From: Propionibacteriaceae bacterium
GTDB taxonomy: Bacteria > Actinomycetota > Actinomycetes > Propionibacteriales > Propionibacteriaceae
Length of the DNA stretch: 60,195 nt
NCBI GenBank assembly: GCA_030532575.1
Contig: JAUNKV010000014.1
Location: 1-60,195, forward strand
Direction of reading: 5' to 3'
The position numbers and the translations under genes were made by a program. Numbering within the stretch: the stretch's first letter is position 1; each line of letters opens with the position of its first letter. The notes beneath the pieces were generated by a model. That model was not told the DNA's origin and searched no databases. It worked only from the letters and a program-made list of their open reading frames with translations. Of this stretch, positions 43,972-53,290 are shown in pieces.

Positions 43972-44605
43972 CCGCTGGTCGAGCTGAGGGCGTTCAGCGC
44001 CCGATTGTCGAGACCTCTGGCGCACGGTGCTGGGTCTTGCGCCGAGCGGGGATGGTCCGGGGGCCAGGTCCCTGCGCGTGGTCGCGGGGTCTCGACTCGG
44101 CCTGCTCGCTTCGCATCGCAGTCCGGCTCGACCAGCGGAAAGAAGGTGCCCCTGGCCTCGCCCTCGTGTGCACGAATCGCTGGTGAAAGTTGTTGGCGCG
44201 TCGCCAGGCGACGGTGAACTGTCGGTCTTCGGCGGTTCCTGCTGGGGGTGGTGTGGGAGGTGGGGGTGCGCACGAATCGCTGGTGATAGTCGTTGGCGCG
44301 TCGTCAGGTGACGGTGAACCGTCGGTCTTCGGCGGTTCCTGATCGAAGAGGGCGAGCGGGGGTAGGGTCCCAGCGAACCATCACGGGGTCTCGACACGGG
44401 ATTCCCTTGCTTCGCATCGCAGTCCGGCTCGACCAGCGGGAAAGTAGTTCGCTGGTCGAGCCGAGGGCGCCCGGTGCTGGGTCTTGCGCCGAGCAGGGAT
44501 GGTCCGGGGGTCGAGTCCCTGCGCGTGGTCGCGGGGTCTCGACACGGACTGCTTGCTGGCGCTCGCGGTCCGGCTCGACCAGCGGGGGAAAGAACTCTGG
44601 CATCC
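43972..44605 (+). repeat. Type A/B repeat array between MFS and the 390-aa gene
   Basis: These roughly 630 bp hold no gene. One complete type A unit lies at 43972-44138 (167 bp, both 14-bp ends). Two type B units follow (about 44170-44242 and 44270-44342), then a solo type A right end (near 44384-44440) and a shortened A unit (about 44449-44585) that has lost its central hairpin. The order A-B-B-A repeats that of the 34-35 kb array. Confidence 0.82.
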
Positions 44606-44647
44606 GGTGCTGGGACTTGGGATGCCGGTGGGGCATACAGTGAAAGC

Positions 44648-45820
44648 ATGAGGATCGAGGACATCCGTGAGCTGCTGCGTCGCTACCCCGTCGTGAAGGA
44701 GGTGCCCCACGAGCAGCCCGAGGAGTTCACCCGGGCCGGGATGGTCCACATCAGGTTCCATGGGGCGATGGACGCCGGGATGGCCCTCGACCTGTTCGAC
44801 CGGAAGCCCGACGAAGGGCACCTGGAGTGGCTGGACCGGATCGAGAAGCTTCTTCTCGACTGGGTGAACCAGGAGCAGGTGGCTGATCCTGATGTCGAGG
44901 AGGCGGTTCCCCTGGTGCGTGGCGTCGGCTACTTCCTGCCTCGAGGCCGTTTCAAGGCCCCGATGTGGGACCGGATCACCGAGTTCATCGGGATGGGTCT
45001 GGCCATCGACACCCCCGACCAGATCCGGCTTCTCAGCGACAACGAACTCCCCGAGGATCGCAGCCCGGAGAACATCGCCAGAATCCGGGAACGGGCCTGC
45101 ATCAACCTGGTGAACCTCTCCCAGCCGCCGCTGGTGCAGGAACTCCCGTACGGCCCTGACGTGGTCTCCTTCGCCACACCGCACGCCTATCAGGTGTCCT
45201 GGTTCGCCCACACCACGCTGCTGGCCGATGCGTTGAACCACTATCAGCGCACCACCAACACGCCTTGGCTGGTGATCCCCGCGATGCGCAAGGACCTGCT
45301 GCTCATCAACTCCGTCTCACCCGGCTGGGCCGCGCTGCTGGATGACCTGGAGCCTCTCAGCGATGACCGGGAAGTCATCCATCCGGTGCCGCACATGCTG
45401 ATCGACGGCCAGTGGCGCGAGTACCTGCCCCCGGTGGCCCCGGAGCTGCAGCGTCGCCTGACGGTGTTGAAGCTCCTCTCCGAGAAGCGTGCCCATGAGA
45501 GCTGCCGGGACTACCTGAAGGAGTTCGCACCCCAGGACGCGGACTACGTTTCCGAGTTCCAGGTGGTGGGGAAGGACGACCGGTTCACCACATGGGCGGC
45601 GGTCTCCTGTGACCTGGAGCGCACCAGCATCCCGCGCGTCGACCAGGTGGGGTTCCACGTCTCAGGTGCCCAGTTGTACATCGTGTGGTTCGAGCACCTG
45701 ATGGCACGGTTGCCACATCTGGTGCGACGACATGAGGGAGCGATGCCGACCCGCTGGATCGTCGCGAAACCCTCCGACGCCGACCTGCGGGTCATCGCGG
45801 AGATGGCCCTCCAGGTCTGA
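44648..45820 (+). CDS. Conserved hypothetical protein (390 aa)
   Basis: I do not recognise this 390-aa soluble protein. It has no signal peptide, membrane helix or catalytic motif that I can name. It contains a segment SQPPLVQELPYGPDVVSFATPH, a central region with LVIPAMRKDLLLINSVSPGW, and a C-terminal WIVAKPSDADLRVIAEMALQV. Codon use is that of a genuine high-GC gene. The ATG at 44648 gives MRIEDIRELLRRYPVVKEV and is the first start after the repeat array; the frame upstream of it is repeat sequence. It is convergent with the small membrane protein that follows, 3 bp away. Confidence 0.75.
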   Translation: MRIEDIRELLRRYPVVKEVPHEQPEEFTRAGMVHIRFHGAMDAGMALDLFDRKPDEGHLEWLDRIEKLLLDWVNQEQVADPDVEEAVPLVRGVGYFLPRGRFKAPMWDRITEFIGMGLAIDTPDQIRLLSDNELPEDRSPENIARIRERACINLVNLSQPPLVQELPYGPDVVSFATPHAYQVSWFAHTTLLADALNHYQRTTNTPWLVIPAMRKDLLLINSVSPGWAALLDDLEPLSDDREVIHPVPHMLIDGQWREYLPPVAPELQRRLTVLKLLSEKRAHESCRDYLKEFAPQDADYVSEFQVVGKDDRFTTWAAVSCDLERTSIPRVDQVGFHVSGAQLYIVWFEHLMARLPHLVRRHEGAMPTRWIVAKPSDADLRVIAEMALQV

Positions 45821-45823
45821 GGC

Positions 45824-46177
45824 TCACCCGGCTCCCTGGAACAACCACATCACCAGGGCCACCAGCCCACCGCCTGCGGCCAGGACCCCCAGGTACTGGA
45901 TGGGGACGAAGAACAGGGTGTGCTGGTTGCGCAGCTGCTTGGCGTACAGCTCAGCCTGCTCAGGGCCGATCTCCTGAGCCAGCTTCACCAGCTTGGCCGT
46001 TGGGCGCACCTGGTTCAGCCACCAGCCCAGCAGGAAGCACAACAGCCCTCCCAGCAGGAAGCCCACGGCGGTGAATCCCATGCTCTTGGTGTTTCCGGGA
46101 AACAGCAACGACGAGGTTCCCAGCCCGGCTGCGATGCACGCCGCGGCAAGGATGCCCCAACCTCTCCAGATGATCAT
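45824..46177 (-). CDS. Small integral membrane protein
   Basis: This 117-aa protein has three predicted membrane helices: MIIWRGWGILAAACIAAGLGTS, then GFTAVGFLLGGLLCFLLGWWLNQ, and near the C-terminus FFVPIQYLGVLAAGGGLVALVMWLF. A charged linker between helices 2 and 3 (RPTAKLVKLAQEIGPEQAELYAKQLRNQ) would be cytoplasmic. No family is recognised. The ATG at 46177 begins within the first helix region. Its neighbour at 46220 is transcribed the same way, 42 bp upstream. Confidence 0.7.
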   Translation of the reverse strand: MIIWRGWGILAAACIAAGLGTSSLLFPGNTKSMGFTAVGFLLGGLLCFLLGWWLNQVRPTAKLVKLAQEIGPEQAELYAKQLRNQHTLFFVPIQYLGVLAAGGGLVALVMWLFQGAG

Positions 46178-46219
46178 GCCCGAACGTTATCGCCGCCCAC
46201 TGACAAAAACTGTGGCGGG

Positions 46220-46822
46220 TCACCAGCCGCGGGCGATCCACTCGTCCAGGTGGGGTTTCTCGGCCCCGACGGTGGTGGAGGGGCCGTGTCCGGGGTGGAT
46301 GACCGTCTCCTCGGGGAGGGTCAGCAGGCGGTCGCGGATGGAGCCGATGAGGACCTCGAAGTTGGAGTAGGGCCAGCGGGTGGCGCCCGGTCCGCCCGGG
46401 AAGAGGGTGTCCCCGCCGAAGACCACGCCGTCGCCGAGCAGGCAGGTCGAGCCCGGGGTGTGCCCGGGGGTTGCGACGGCGCGCAGCCGGGTACCGGCGA
46501 CGGTGAAGCCGTCACCGTCGCGGAGGGGCTGGAATGGGGCATCGCCGTGGACCTCGGACCACAGGAAATCATCGGCAGGGTTGAGGTGGATCGGCGGAGT
46601 CCCGACCAGCTCGGCGAACCGTCGTGCGGCCGTCACGTGGTCCCAGTGGCCGTGGGTGAGCAGGATGGCCGCAACGCTCCGCCCGGCGACGGCATCGGCG
46701 ATGGCCTGCGGGTCGTGGGCCGGGTCGATGACGATCACCTCGCTCTCATCACCCACCAGCCACACGTTGTTGGTGAACGCGGGATTGTCGGGGGCGTGGG
46801 TGACCAGGCAGGTGATGTGCAT
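46220..46822 (-). CDS. MBL-fold metallo-hydrolase (glyoxalase II-like)
   Basis: This 200-aa cytoplasmic enzyme has the metallo-beta-lactamase metal motif THGHWDH (His57, His59, Asp61, His62), a further His in TPGHTPGSTCLL, the bridging Asp in FGGDTLF, and the last His in VIHPGHGPST. Small single-domain members of this type act on thioesters, as glyoxalase II does. The substrate cannot be fixed from sequence. The ATG at 46822 gives MHITCLVTHAPDNPAFTNN. It lies 20 bp after the stop of the TetR gene at 46843 and may be read through from it. Confidence 0.88.
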   Translation of the reverse strand: MHITCLVTHAPDNPAFTNNVWLVGDESEVIVIDPAHDPQAIADAVAGRSVAAILLTHGHWDHVTAARRFAELVGTPPIHLNPADDFLWSEVHGDAPFQPLRDGDGFTVAGTRLRAVATPGHTPGSTCLLGDGVVFGGDTLFPGGPGATRWPYSNFEVLIGSIRDRLLTLPEETVIHPGHGPSTTVGAEKPHLDEWIARGW

Positions 46823-46842
46823 GTCCCCATTGTGCCCGCGGG

Positions 46843-47439
46843 TCAGGAGCGGGCTGGCTTCACCAGGGCCAGGGCGAGGGGAGCCATGACCTGGCGGGAG
46901 TAGGAGCCCGGGTCGCAGTGGGCGTTGTAGTAGAACATCGCCTCGAAAATCTTCAGCACCTGGTCGGTTGGCAGGGTCAACTCAATGCCGAGGGAGCTGA
47001 CGAGGGTTTCGACAAAGGAGATCAGTTGGGGGTGGATACGCTCATCCGCCTCGACCAGGCGCTGGTGCAGCTTTGGGTTGCGGTGCGCCCGGAGTCGGAT
47101 TTCCAGCAGAGTCAAGGTCATCTGCGGGGTAGGGGTGATGACGGCGGCGATCTTGTCCAGCAGCAGCGCGACCTGTTCAGGTGGCTCCATGTCTGCCGGG
47201 ATCTCCGTGACCACGGAACCCAATTCGGTCAACAACTGATCCTGGAGCTGTTGGATCATCACAGCGCACAGGTCGTCCTTCGAGGTGAAGTTCGAGTAGA
47301 ACGCTCCCCGGGAGAAACCAGCCGCCTCGCAGATCTGCTCCACGCTCGTCGCGTCGATCCCCCGTGCTGCGAATTGCCCGATGGCCGCCTCGACGAGGCG
47401 GGCGACGGTGGCCTCGCGGCGCGGGGTGAGCTCAATCAT
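46843..47439 (-). CDS. TetR-family repressor of the MMPL/Pip operon
   Basis: This 198-aa regulator has the N-terminal HTH RREATVARLVEAAIGQFAARGIDATSVEQICEAAGFSRGAFYSNF and a helical ligand domain. The start at 47439 (MIELTPRREATV) is chosen because it fits the family and leaves a 96-bp promoter gap to the divergent transporter; the open frame further upstream is antisense to that gene. The gap contains three related inverted repeats (see 47468-47523). It probably represses itself and the MMPL-Pip operon. Confidence 0.9.
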   Translation of the reverse strand: MIELTPRREATVARLVEAAIGQFAARGIDATSVEQICEAAGFSRGAFYSNFTSKDDLCAVMIQQLQDQLLTELGSVVTEIPADMEPPEQVALLLDKIAAVITPTPQMTLTLLEIRLRAHRNPKLHQRLVEADERIHPQLISFVETLVSSLGIELTLPTDQVLKIFEAMFYYNAHCDPGSYSRQVMAPLALALVKPARS

Positions 47440-47467
47440 GACGACATGATAGTCAGCAAGTCGCCCG

Positions 47468-47523
47468 GTTGCATACACTGATGCATCTCGATACAGTGAT
47501 GTATCACATTCACTGCTGTATCG
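47468..47523. promoter_or_regulatory. Operator/promoter region between TetR and MMPL transporter
   Basis: This 56-bp stretch has TGCAT-N-ATGCA at 47470-47486, GATACA-GTGA-TGTATC at 47490-47505, and a further CACTG-CTGTATCG at about 47511-47523. The repeated CACTG/CAGTG with ATAC arms suggests two or three TetR operator sites serving both divergent promoters. Confidence 0.7.
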
Positions 47524-47535
47524 AAATGGGGTTTG

Positions 47536-50196
47536 ATGTCCGCCCAGCTCTACGCACTTGGCCTCTGGTGCCACCGCCACGCCAAGACGACGCTGCTCGT
47601 CTGGCTGGCCGTCGTCCTGGGCCTCGTCGGGATGGCAGTCGCCCTGCACGGCCAGTTCGAGGACGAGTTCAAGATCCCCGGCTCCTCCTCCCAGGTGGCC
47701 ATCGACAAACTCAGCATGACCTTCCCGCAAGGGGCGATGACCCAGGGCATGGTCGTCTTCGTGGCGGCGGAGGGACACCACGTCGAGGAGTTCCGCCCGG
47801 TGGTTGAGGATGTCGTCACCCGGCTGGAGCAGCTGGACTTCGTGGAGCAGGCCACCTCACCGTGGAACGAGTTCATCTCCGACATGATCTCCGACGACGG
47901 TCGCGCCGCCATCGTCAACTTCCTGGTCGACGTGAAGGGAATGCCGACCCCGGAGCAACGCCACGAACTCACCGCCATCGCCGACGCGGTACGCCCCACC
48001 CTGCCCGCAGGCGCCACCGTCGACATGGGTGGCCCGGCCTTCAACGTCGACCTGCCGGAGATCAGCCCCGTTGAGGGCATCGGCCTCATCGTCGCGCTGG
48101 TGGTGCTGACCGTGGTGCTGGGTTCCCTGGTGGCGGCTGGACTTCCCGTCATCACAGCCGTGGTCGGGGTGGCCGTCACCATGGCCATCCTGCTGCTGGT
48201 GGCGCGCCTGGCACCCATCAACTCGACCACCCCGATGCTCGCCCTCATGCTGGGGCTCGCCGTCGGCATCGATTACGCCCTGTTCATCCTCTCCCGCCAC
48301 CGCGACCAGCTCGGCCAGGGCATGGATGCGGACGAATCGACGGCGCGCGCCGTCGGCACCGCAGGGTCAGCCGTCGTCTTCGCCGGGCTCACCGTGTTCA
48401 TCGCCCTGCTCGGCCTCGGGGTCTCCGGCATCCCCTTCCTCACCGTCATGGGTGCCTTCGCCGCCGTGGCCGTGGTGTTCGCCGTCGTCATCGCCCTGAC
48501 CATGTTGCCCGCCCTCATGGGCTTGCTGGGGGAGCGGATGCGTCCCCGCCGTCGCCGTCCTGAACACGCGGTGCCTGGGCTCGCCCCCTATCGCTGGTGG
48601 GTGGGCGTGGTGACGAGACGGCCCATCGTGGTGATCCTCGTCGTCGTCATCGGTCTGGGTGCCCTTGCCCTGCCGGGGCTGCGGTTGCACTCCTCGCTGC
48701 CGAACTCCGGCCATCACGCTGTCGACGCCCCCGACCGCATCACCTACGACCTGGTCAGTCAGCACTTCGGGGTGGGGCGCAACGGTCCGCTCGTGGTGAC
48801 CGCAGACATCATCGGCAGCATCGACCCGCTCGGCGTGGTCGATGCGCTCCGGGAGGACATCCTCGCCATCGACGGCGTGGCCGCCGTGCCGCTGGCCACC
48901 CCCAACCAGAACGCCGAGGTGGGGCTGATCCAGGTGGTGCCCACCACCGCACCCGACGACCTCGCCACCGCCGAGCTGGTGCAGCGGCTCCGCGACCGGC
49001 ACGACGACTGGCTGCGGACCCATGACGTGGAGACCGCAGTCACCGGCATGACCGCCCTCCAGATCGATGTCAACGACCGCCTGGCCCGGGCGCTGCTGCC
49101 GTTCGGGCTCCTCGTGGTGGGGCTCTCGCTGGTGTTGTTGGCGGCGGTGTTCCGCTCCGTGTGGGTGCCGGTCAAGGCCACCGTCGGATTCCTGCTGTCC
49201 GTGGGTGGGGCCTTCGGGGCCACCGCTCTGGTGTTCAATGACGGCTGGTTCAAGGAACTCGTCAACGTCGAGCGGGGTATGCCTGTGATCTCCTTCCTGC
49301 CGATCCTGCTCATGGGTATCCTGTTCGGCCTGGCCATGGACTACGAGGTGTTCCTCGTCAGCCGCATCCGCGAGGAGTACGTCCACGGCAAGAGTCCGCT
49401 CCAGGCGATCCGCGACGGCTATGTCGCCTCCGGCCCCGTCGTCGTGGCAGCCGCGCTCATCATGTTCGCCGTCTTCGCCTTCTTCGTGCCCGCCGGGATG
49501 CTGTCGATCAAACAGATCGCCTTCGCCTTGGCCGTCGGCGTGGCCATCGACGCCTTCCTGGTGCGGATGACCTTCGTGCCTGCGGCGCTGGCCCTGCTGG
49601 GGGAGCGCGCCTGGTGGCTGCCCCGCTGGCTGGACCGGTGCCTTCCCACCTTCGATGTCGAGGGTGAGGTGCTCTCCCGGGAACTGGAGCTGGCCCAGTG
49701 GCCCGGCACCGATCACGTCCTCCATGCCGACGGTGTGACCGTCGAGGACGTGGTGCCGCCGGTGAGCCTGACGCTTGGCCCCGGCAACGTCGTGGGCCTG
49801 ACCGGTCCCGTCGCCTCCCGCACCGGCACCGCCCTGGCCCTGACCGGGCGGCTCAGGGCGACCGATGGCCGGGCGCGTGTGGCTGGAGGTCTGCTGCCGG
49901 GGGCGGAGGCTGCGGTCCAGCGTCGCACCAGGTATGTGGACCTGGCCCACGAACGCGACATCGCGGCTGCGCTCGACCGCATCACGGTCCCCGCCGGTTC
50001 CGTGGCCTTCATCGACTCGGTGGAGTGCATCAGCAGCGCGCAGGAACAGCGTCTGCTGACCGAGTTGATCTCCCGTACCCGCGCCGAGGCCGAAGCTGCC
50101 CTGGTGCTCTGCGCCAGCAGCGAGGCCGTCCTTGAACCCTTCGACCCCGACGGCGTCCTCGCCACCGCCCACCACCTCGACAGGAGTCATCAATGA
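47536..50196 (+). CDS. MMPL/RND-type transporter with a degenerate ABC-like C-terminal domain
   Basis: This 886-aa inner-membrane protein has the MMPL layout: one helix, an extracytoplasmic domain, six helices (with DYALFILSRHRD), then the same again (VAMDYEVFLVSRIREEY). MMPL proteins export lipids or drugs by proton motive force. Residues from about 735 on form a soluble domain that follows an ABC ATPase closely: VSLTLGPGNVVGLTGP..., RLRATDGRARVAGG, SVAFIDSVE. Its P-loop reads GPVASRTGTAL, lacking the Lys of GxxGxGK(S/T), so it is unlikely to hydrolyse ATP. The ATG at 47536 is the second of MM. The stop overlaps the next ATG by ATGA. Confidence 0.85.
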   Translation: MSAQLYALGLWCHRHAKTTLLVWLAVVLGLVGMAVALHGQFEDEFKIPGSSSQVAIDKLSMTFPQGAMTQGMVVFVAAEGHHVEEFRPVVEDVVTRLEQLDFVEQATSPWNEFISDMISDDGRAAIVNFLVDVKGMPTPEQRHELTAIADAVRPTLPAGATVDMGGPAFNVDLPEISPVEGIGLIVALVVLTVVLGSLVAAGLPVITAVVGVAVTMAILLLVARLAPINSTTPMLALMLGLAVGIDYALFILSRHRDQLGQGMDADESTARAVGTAGSAVVFAGLTVFIALLGLGVSGIPFLTVMGAFAAVAVVFAVVIALTMLPALMGLLGERMRPRRRRPEHAVPGLAPYRWWVGVVTRRPIVVILVVVIGLGALALPGLRLHSSLPNSGHHAVDAPDRITYDLVSQHFGVGRNGPLVVTADIIGSIDPLGVVDALREDILAIDGVAAVPLATPNQNAEVGLIQVVPTTAPDDLATAELVQRLRDRHDDWLRTHDVETAVTGMTALQIDVNDRLARALLPFGLLVVGLSLVLLAAVFRSVWVPVKATVGFLLSVGGAFGATALVFNDGWFKELVNVERGMPVISFLPILLMGILFGLAMDYEVFLVSRIREEYVHGKSPLQAIRDGYVASGPVVVAAALIMFAVFAFFVPAGMLSIKQIAFALAVGVAIDAFLVRMTFVPAALALLGERAWWLPRWLDRCLPTFDVEGEVLSRELELAQWPGTDHVLHADGVTVEDVVPPVSLTLGPGNVVGLTGPVASRTGTALALTGRLRATDGRARVAGGLLPGAEAAVQRRTRYVDLAHERDIAAALDRITVPAGSVAFIDSVECISSAQEQRLLTELISRTRAEAEAALVLCASSEAVLEPFDPDGVLATAHHLDRSHQ

Positions 50197-52961
50197 GACC
50201 CGAGAGCATGCATCCTGGACATCGCCTGAGCTGGCAGGCCATCGTGGTCCTCGCCCTGGTGCCCCTGGTCGCCGTCGCCATGATGCTCGGTGTCAGCCAG
50301 GGCGGGAACCGGCCCCACGTCCAGGCGGCGGTGGTCAACCTGGACGAGGCCGTCACCATCGACGAGCAGATCGTGCCGCTCGGGCGGCAGCTGGCCGCGG
50401 AGATGGTGGCCCGCAAGGGGGAGAACATCACCTGGACCCTCGCCGATGAGGCCGATGCCCGGGCGGGGTTGGCGGAGGGCCGCTATGCCGCTGTCGTGAC
50501 CATTCCGAAGGCGTTCTCCGCTGCGGCCACTTCCTTCAAGGACAACGACGCCGATGCCGCGAAGCAGGCGAGAGTACAGGTGGACGTCTCGGCCAACGCA
50601 CCGGTCACCGATGCGGACCTGGCCCGGGAGATCGCAGGGATGGCCACGAACACCATCAACGCCACCCTCACCGAGGGCTACCTGGGGAACGTCTACGTGG
50701 GCTTCAACACCGTCGGTGAGCAGTTCACCCAACTGGTGGATGGGGTGTCCCGGCTGGATGAGGGAGGTAAGGGCCTGGCCGACGGGGCTGGTCAGGCCGC
50801 CACCGGTTCAGAGCAGTTGGAGACCGGCCTGAACACCCTGGTGGACAAGGGCGGTGAACTGACCAAGGGGGCGGACGGCCTGGCCGATGGGGCATTGCAG
50901 GTGGCGGATGGGAGTGGCGCGTTGTCCGGCGGCGCGAAGGACCTCTCCGACGGGGCTGGTGGTCTGGCCGGTGGGGCCGGGGACCTGGCGGACGGGTCCA
51001 CCGCGCTGGCTGCGGGAGCGAACACGTTCGACCAGGGTCTCCAGAAGCTCAATTCCGAGGCCCCGAAGCTCGTCGAGGGGGTGAACAGCTTGGTGGAGGG
51101 CTCCGAGAAGGTGCTTGGCGCGATTCCCGATTACACCGCAGGGGCGGGCGCGGTCGTCGGCGGCGTTGGCGCGCTGCGTGACGGGCTGGTGACCCTCGAC
51201 GATGCGCTGCAGGGAAGTCTGGACCCCGAGACCCTGGCGGCGCTCCAGGAACAGCTGGATCAGCTGGTCCCAGCGCTGAAGGAGGCCCGTGCCGCGCTGC
51301 AGGTGTACTTCCCGGATCAGGACCCCGCCAGCATCACCCACGAGGAGCTGGAGGCCGCAGCAGAGGCCTTCGACAAGGCCTTGACCGGGGTGGAGAACAC
51401 CATCGACGCACTGGCTGAGGGTACTGCTCCTACGTCTCCTGAGGTGGAGGAGCTGGCCAAACGGATCATCGCCGAGTGGCAGTGCCCCGTCACCGACCCG
51501 GAGCTGTGCGAGCAGCTGGGCCAGGCTTACGCCCAAGGTGTCGTCGACGGCATGGCCAAGGGGGTCCAGCATGGCGCGACGCTGGTGCGGGAGAAGCTCC
51601 ACGCCACGGACAAGCGCACCGGGAAGACCCCGCTGGAGTCGGCACGGGCGTTCTCGCGGCTGGCGCTGAGGATCGCGAAACCGGCCATCTCGATTCGTGA
51701 TCTGTTCGCCGACAAGGCCTCCGATGACACCGATCCGCTCGATCAGCTGCAGCAGCTGCCCACCACCGTCGGTGAGAAGGTGGGAGGCCTCGTCGATGGG
51801 GTCGGGAAGCTGCGGGCCGGGGCCGACGAGTTGGCGACGAAGGCCGCTCCGCTGAAGGAGAACGGCCCGGCGCTGGGGGAGGGGGCCACGGCCCTGCTGG
51901 AGGGGACCCGCAGCCTGGGGGAGCAGGTCGGGGCGTTGCCGGAGGGAACGCAGAAACTGGCTGATGCCTCTGGTCAGCTCAGCGACGGGGCGAGTGCCGT
52001 CGCCGATGGGGCCGGGGCCTTGGCCGACGGGGCAGGGCAGCTGGCCGACGGGGCGGATGAGCTCTCGCAGGGGGCTGGGAAGCTGACGAACGGGGCTGAG
52101 CAGCTGGCCAACGGGGCCGACCAGTTGGCGGCGGGGACTGAGCGATACGTGGGAGGGGTCGGGCAGGCAGCCGAGGGGATGACCACGCTCCGGCAGGGAC
52201 TCATCCGGCTGAGTGACGGCGCCACCGCCGTGTCCTCCGGGCTCACCACGCTGCATGACGAGCTGGGGGCGGCCAAGGGCAAGCTGCCGCACTACTCGGC
52301 TGAGGAGATCGAGACCCTGTCCAAGACGGTTGCCTCCCCGGTGGAGCGCAGCACCGAGCTGCCGGGACCGGCGATGGCTCCCATCGCGGCGCTGCTCGCC
52401 GTCGCGACGCTGTGGCTGGGGGCGCTGCTGGCCTACGCCTTCGCAGCTCCGGTGCCCTCCGATGTGGTCACCGATTCCCGTTCCTCGGCATGGCTGTGGT
52501 TGCGCACCGTCGGGCTGCCGGGGCTGATCGGGGCCGGGCAGGGGGTCCTCATCGGGGCCATCGCCGGGGTGGCGCTCAATCTGTCGCTGCCCCGGACTGC
52601 GGTCGCGATGGGGCTGCTGGCCGTGGTCGGGGTGTCCTTCGTGCTCATCAACCACGCCTTGACGGCCTGGTTCGGCACCATCGGGCGGGGGCTCGCGGTG
52701 CTGTTGCTGGTCGCGACGGTGGGGCTGGGCCTGACCTCGACGGTGCCCGGCTGGGTGGCCCAGGTGGCCGCGTTCTCGCCGCTGCACAACGCCCTGCTGC
52801 TGGTGCGAACCTGGCTGGCCCACGGCTCCGGTCTGGTGCTTCTGGCCGGTGGTGCCCTGCTGTTCGGGGTGATCGCGCTCGGCTGCTCCTACGCAGGGAT
52901 CGCGGCCCGTCGTCGCCTGACCGCAGAGCAGTTCCGTGCGCGAGTCGCTGAGGCGAGCTGA
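50193..52961 (+). CDS. YhgE/Pip-family membrane protein with long ADGA repeats
   Basis: This 922-aa protein has the YhgE/Pip layout: an N-terminal helix (LSWQAIVVLALVPLVAVAMML), a conserved extracytoplasmic N-domain with AAVVNLDEAVTIDEQ, a long helical rod, and five or six C-terminal membrane helices of the ABC-2 type. The rod carries many repeats on the pattern (L)ADGA/LxDGAxxLA at about residues 190-280 and 540-650 (GQLSDGASAVADGAGALADG). It starts in the MMPL stop (ATGA), so the two are made together and likely form one exporter. YhgE proteins are phage receptors in some Gram-positives and type VII-linked in others; the role here is unknown. Confidence 0.85.
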   Translation: MRPESMHPGHRLSWQAIVVLALVPLVAVAMMLGVSQGGNRPHVQAAVVNLDEAVTIDEQIVPLGRQLAAEMVARKGENITWTLADEADARAGLAEGRYAAVVTIPKAFSAAATSFKDNDADAAKQARVQVDVSANAPVTDADLAREIAGMATNTINATLTEGYLGNVYVGFNTVGEQFTQLVDGVSRLDEGGKGLADGAGQAATGSEQLETGLNTLVDKGGELTKGADGLADGALQVADGSGALSGGAKDLSDGAGGLAGGAGDLADGSTALAAGANTFDQGLQKLNSEAPKLVEGVNSLVEGSEKVLGAIPDYTAGAGAVVGGVGALRDGLVTLDDALQGSLDPETLAALQEQLDQLVPALKEARAALQVYFPDQDPASITHEELEAAAEAFDKALTGVENTIDALAEGTAPTSPEVEELAKRIIAEWQCPVTDPELCEQLGQAYAQGVVDGMAKGVQHGATLVREKLHATDKRTGKTPLESARAFSRLALRIAKPAISIRDLFADKASDDTDPLDQLQQLPTTVGEKVGGLVDGVGKLRAGADELATKAAPLKENGPALGEGATALLEGTRSLGEQVGALPEGTQKLADASGQLSDGASAVADGAGALADGAGQLADGADELSQGAGKLTNGAEQLANGADQLAAGTERYVGGVGQAAEGMTTLRQGLIRLSDGATAVSSGLTTLHDELGAAKGKLPHYSAEEIETLSKTVASPVERSTELPGPAMAPIAALLAVATLWLGALLAYAFAAPVPSDVVTDSRSSAWLWLRTVGLPGLIGAGQGVLIGAIAGVALNLSLPRTAVAMGLLAVVGVSFVLINHALTAWFGTIGRGLAVLLLVATVGLGLTSTVPGWVAQVAAFSPLHNALLLVRTWLAHGSGLVLLAGGALLFGVIALGCSYAGIAARRRLTAEQFRARVAEAS

Positions 52962-53002
52962 CGAGCTTCAGCCATGGGACACAAGCAGGGCGCTGGGAGG
53001 CG

Positions 53003-53290
53003 TCACCTTGGGGTCAAGTACATTGACCACGTGGCCCAAGCCTTGTCTGCGGTCATGCTGATCTGTTGCCCGGGTCCTTCGAGTGTGACCGCCACCAACG
53101 GCCCCGCCGGTTCCAATTGGACCTCGAGTCCGTGTATGGGAGGCCAAGGAGTGCTTTAAAAGGCCATGTCGTGAATCCCGCTGAGCGAAATGGAGAGGTG
53201 CCTCATCTCCGTGACGAATTCTCCCTTGTGTGTTCGCAACTCTCCATTGAGTGTGGAGGACAGTAGCGCCTTCACGCCTCCCGGCCACGG
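53003..53290 (-). pseudogene. Frameshifted copy of the 117-aa island protein
   Basis: Reading leftward, the segments LLEPWPGGVKALLSSTLNGE, MRHLSISLSGIHDM, GLEVQLEPAG and ISMTADKAWATWSM match the protein at 54210-54563 throughout, but in different frames, with breaks near 53285 and 53160. It directly follows and overlaps the end of the 192-aa gene. It is a dead or dying duplicate. The stretch 52962-53002 shows nothing else. Confidence 0.78.

Noticed and set aside
34100-44700. Rifamycin-associated promoter element upstream of the Rph-like operon
   Set aside because: I looked for the known GC-rich inverted element near 39123-39180 and saw only the TetR operator and a type C repeat.
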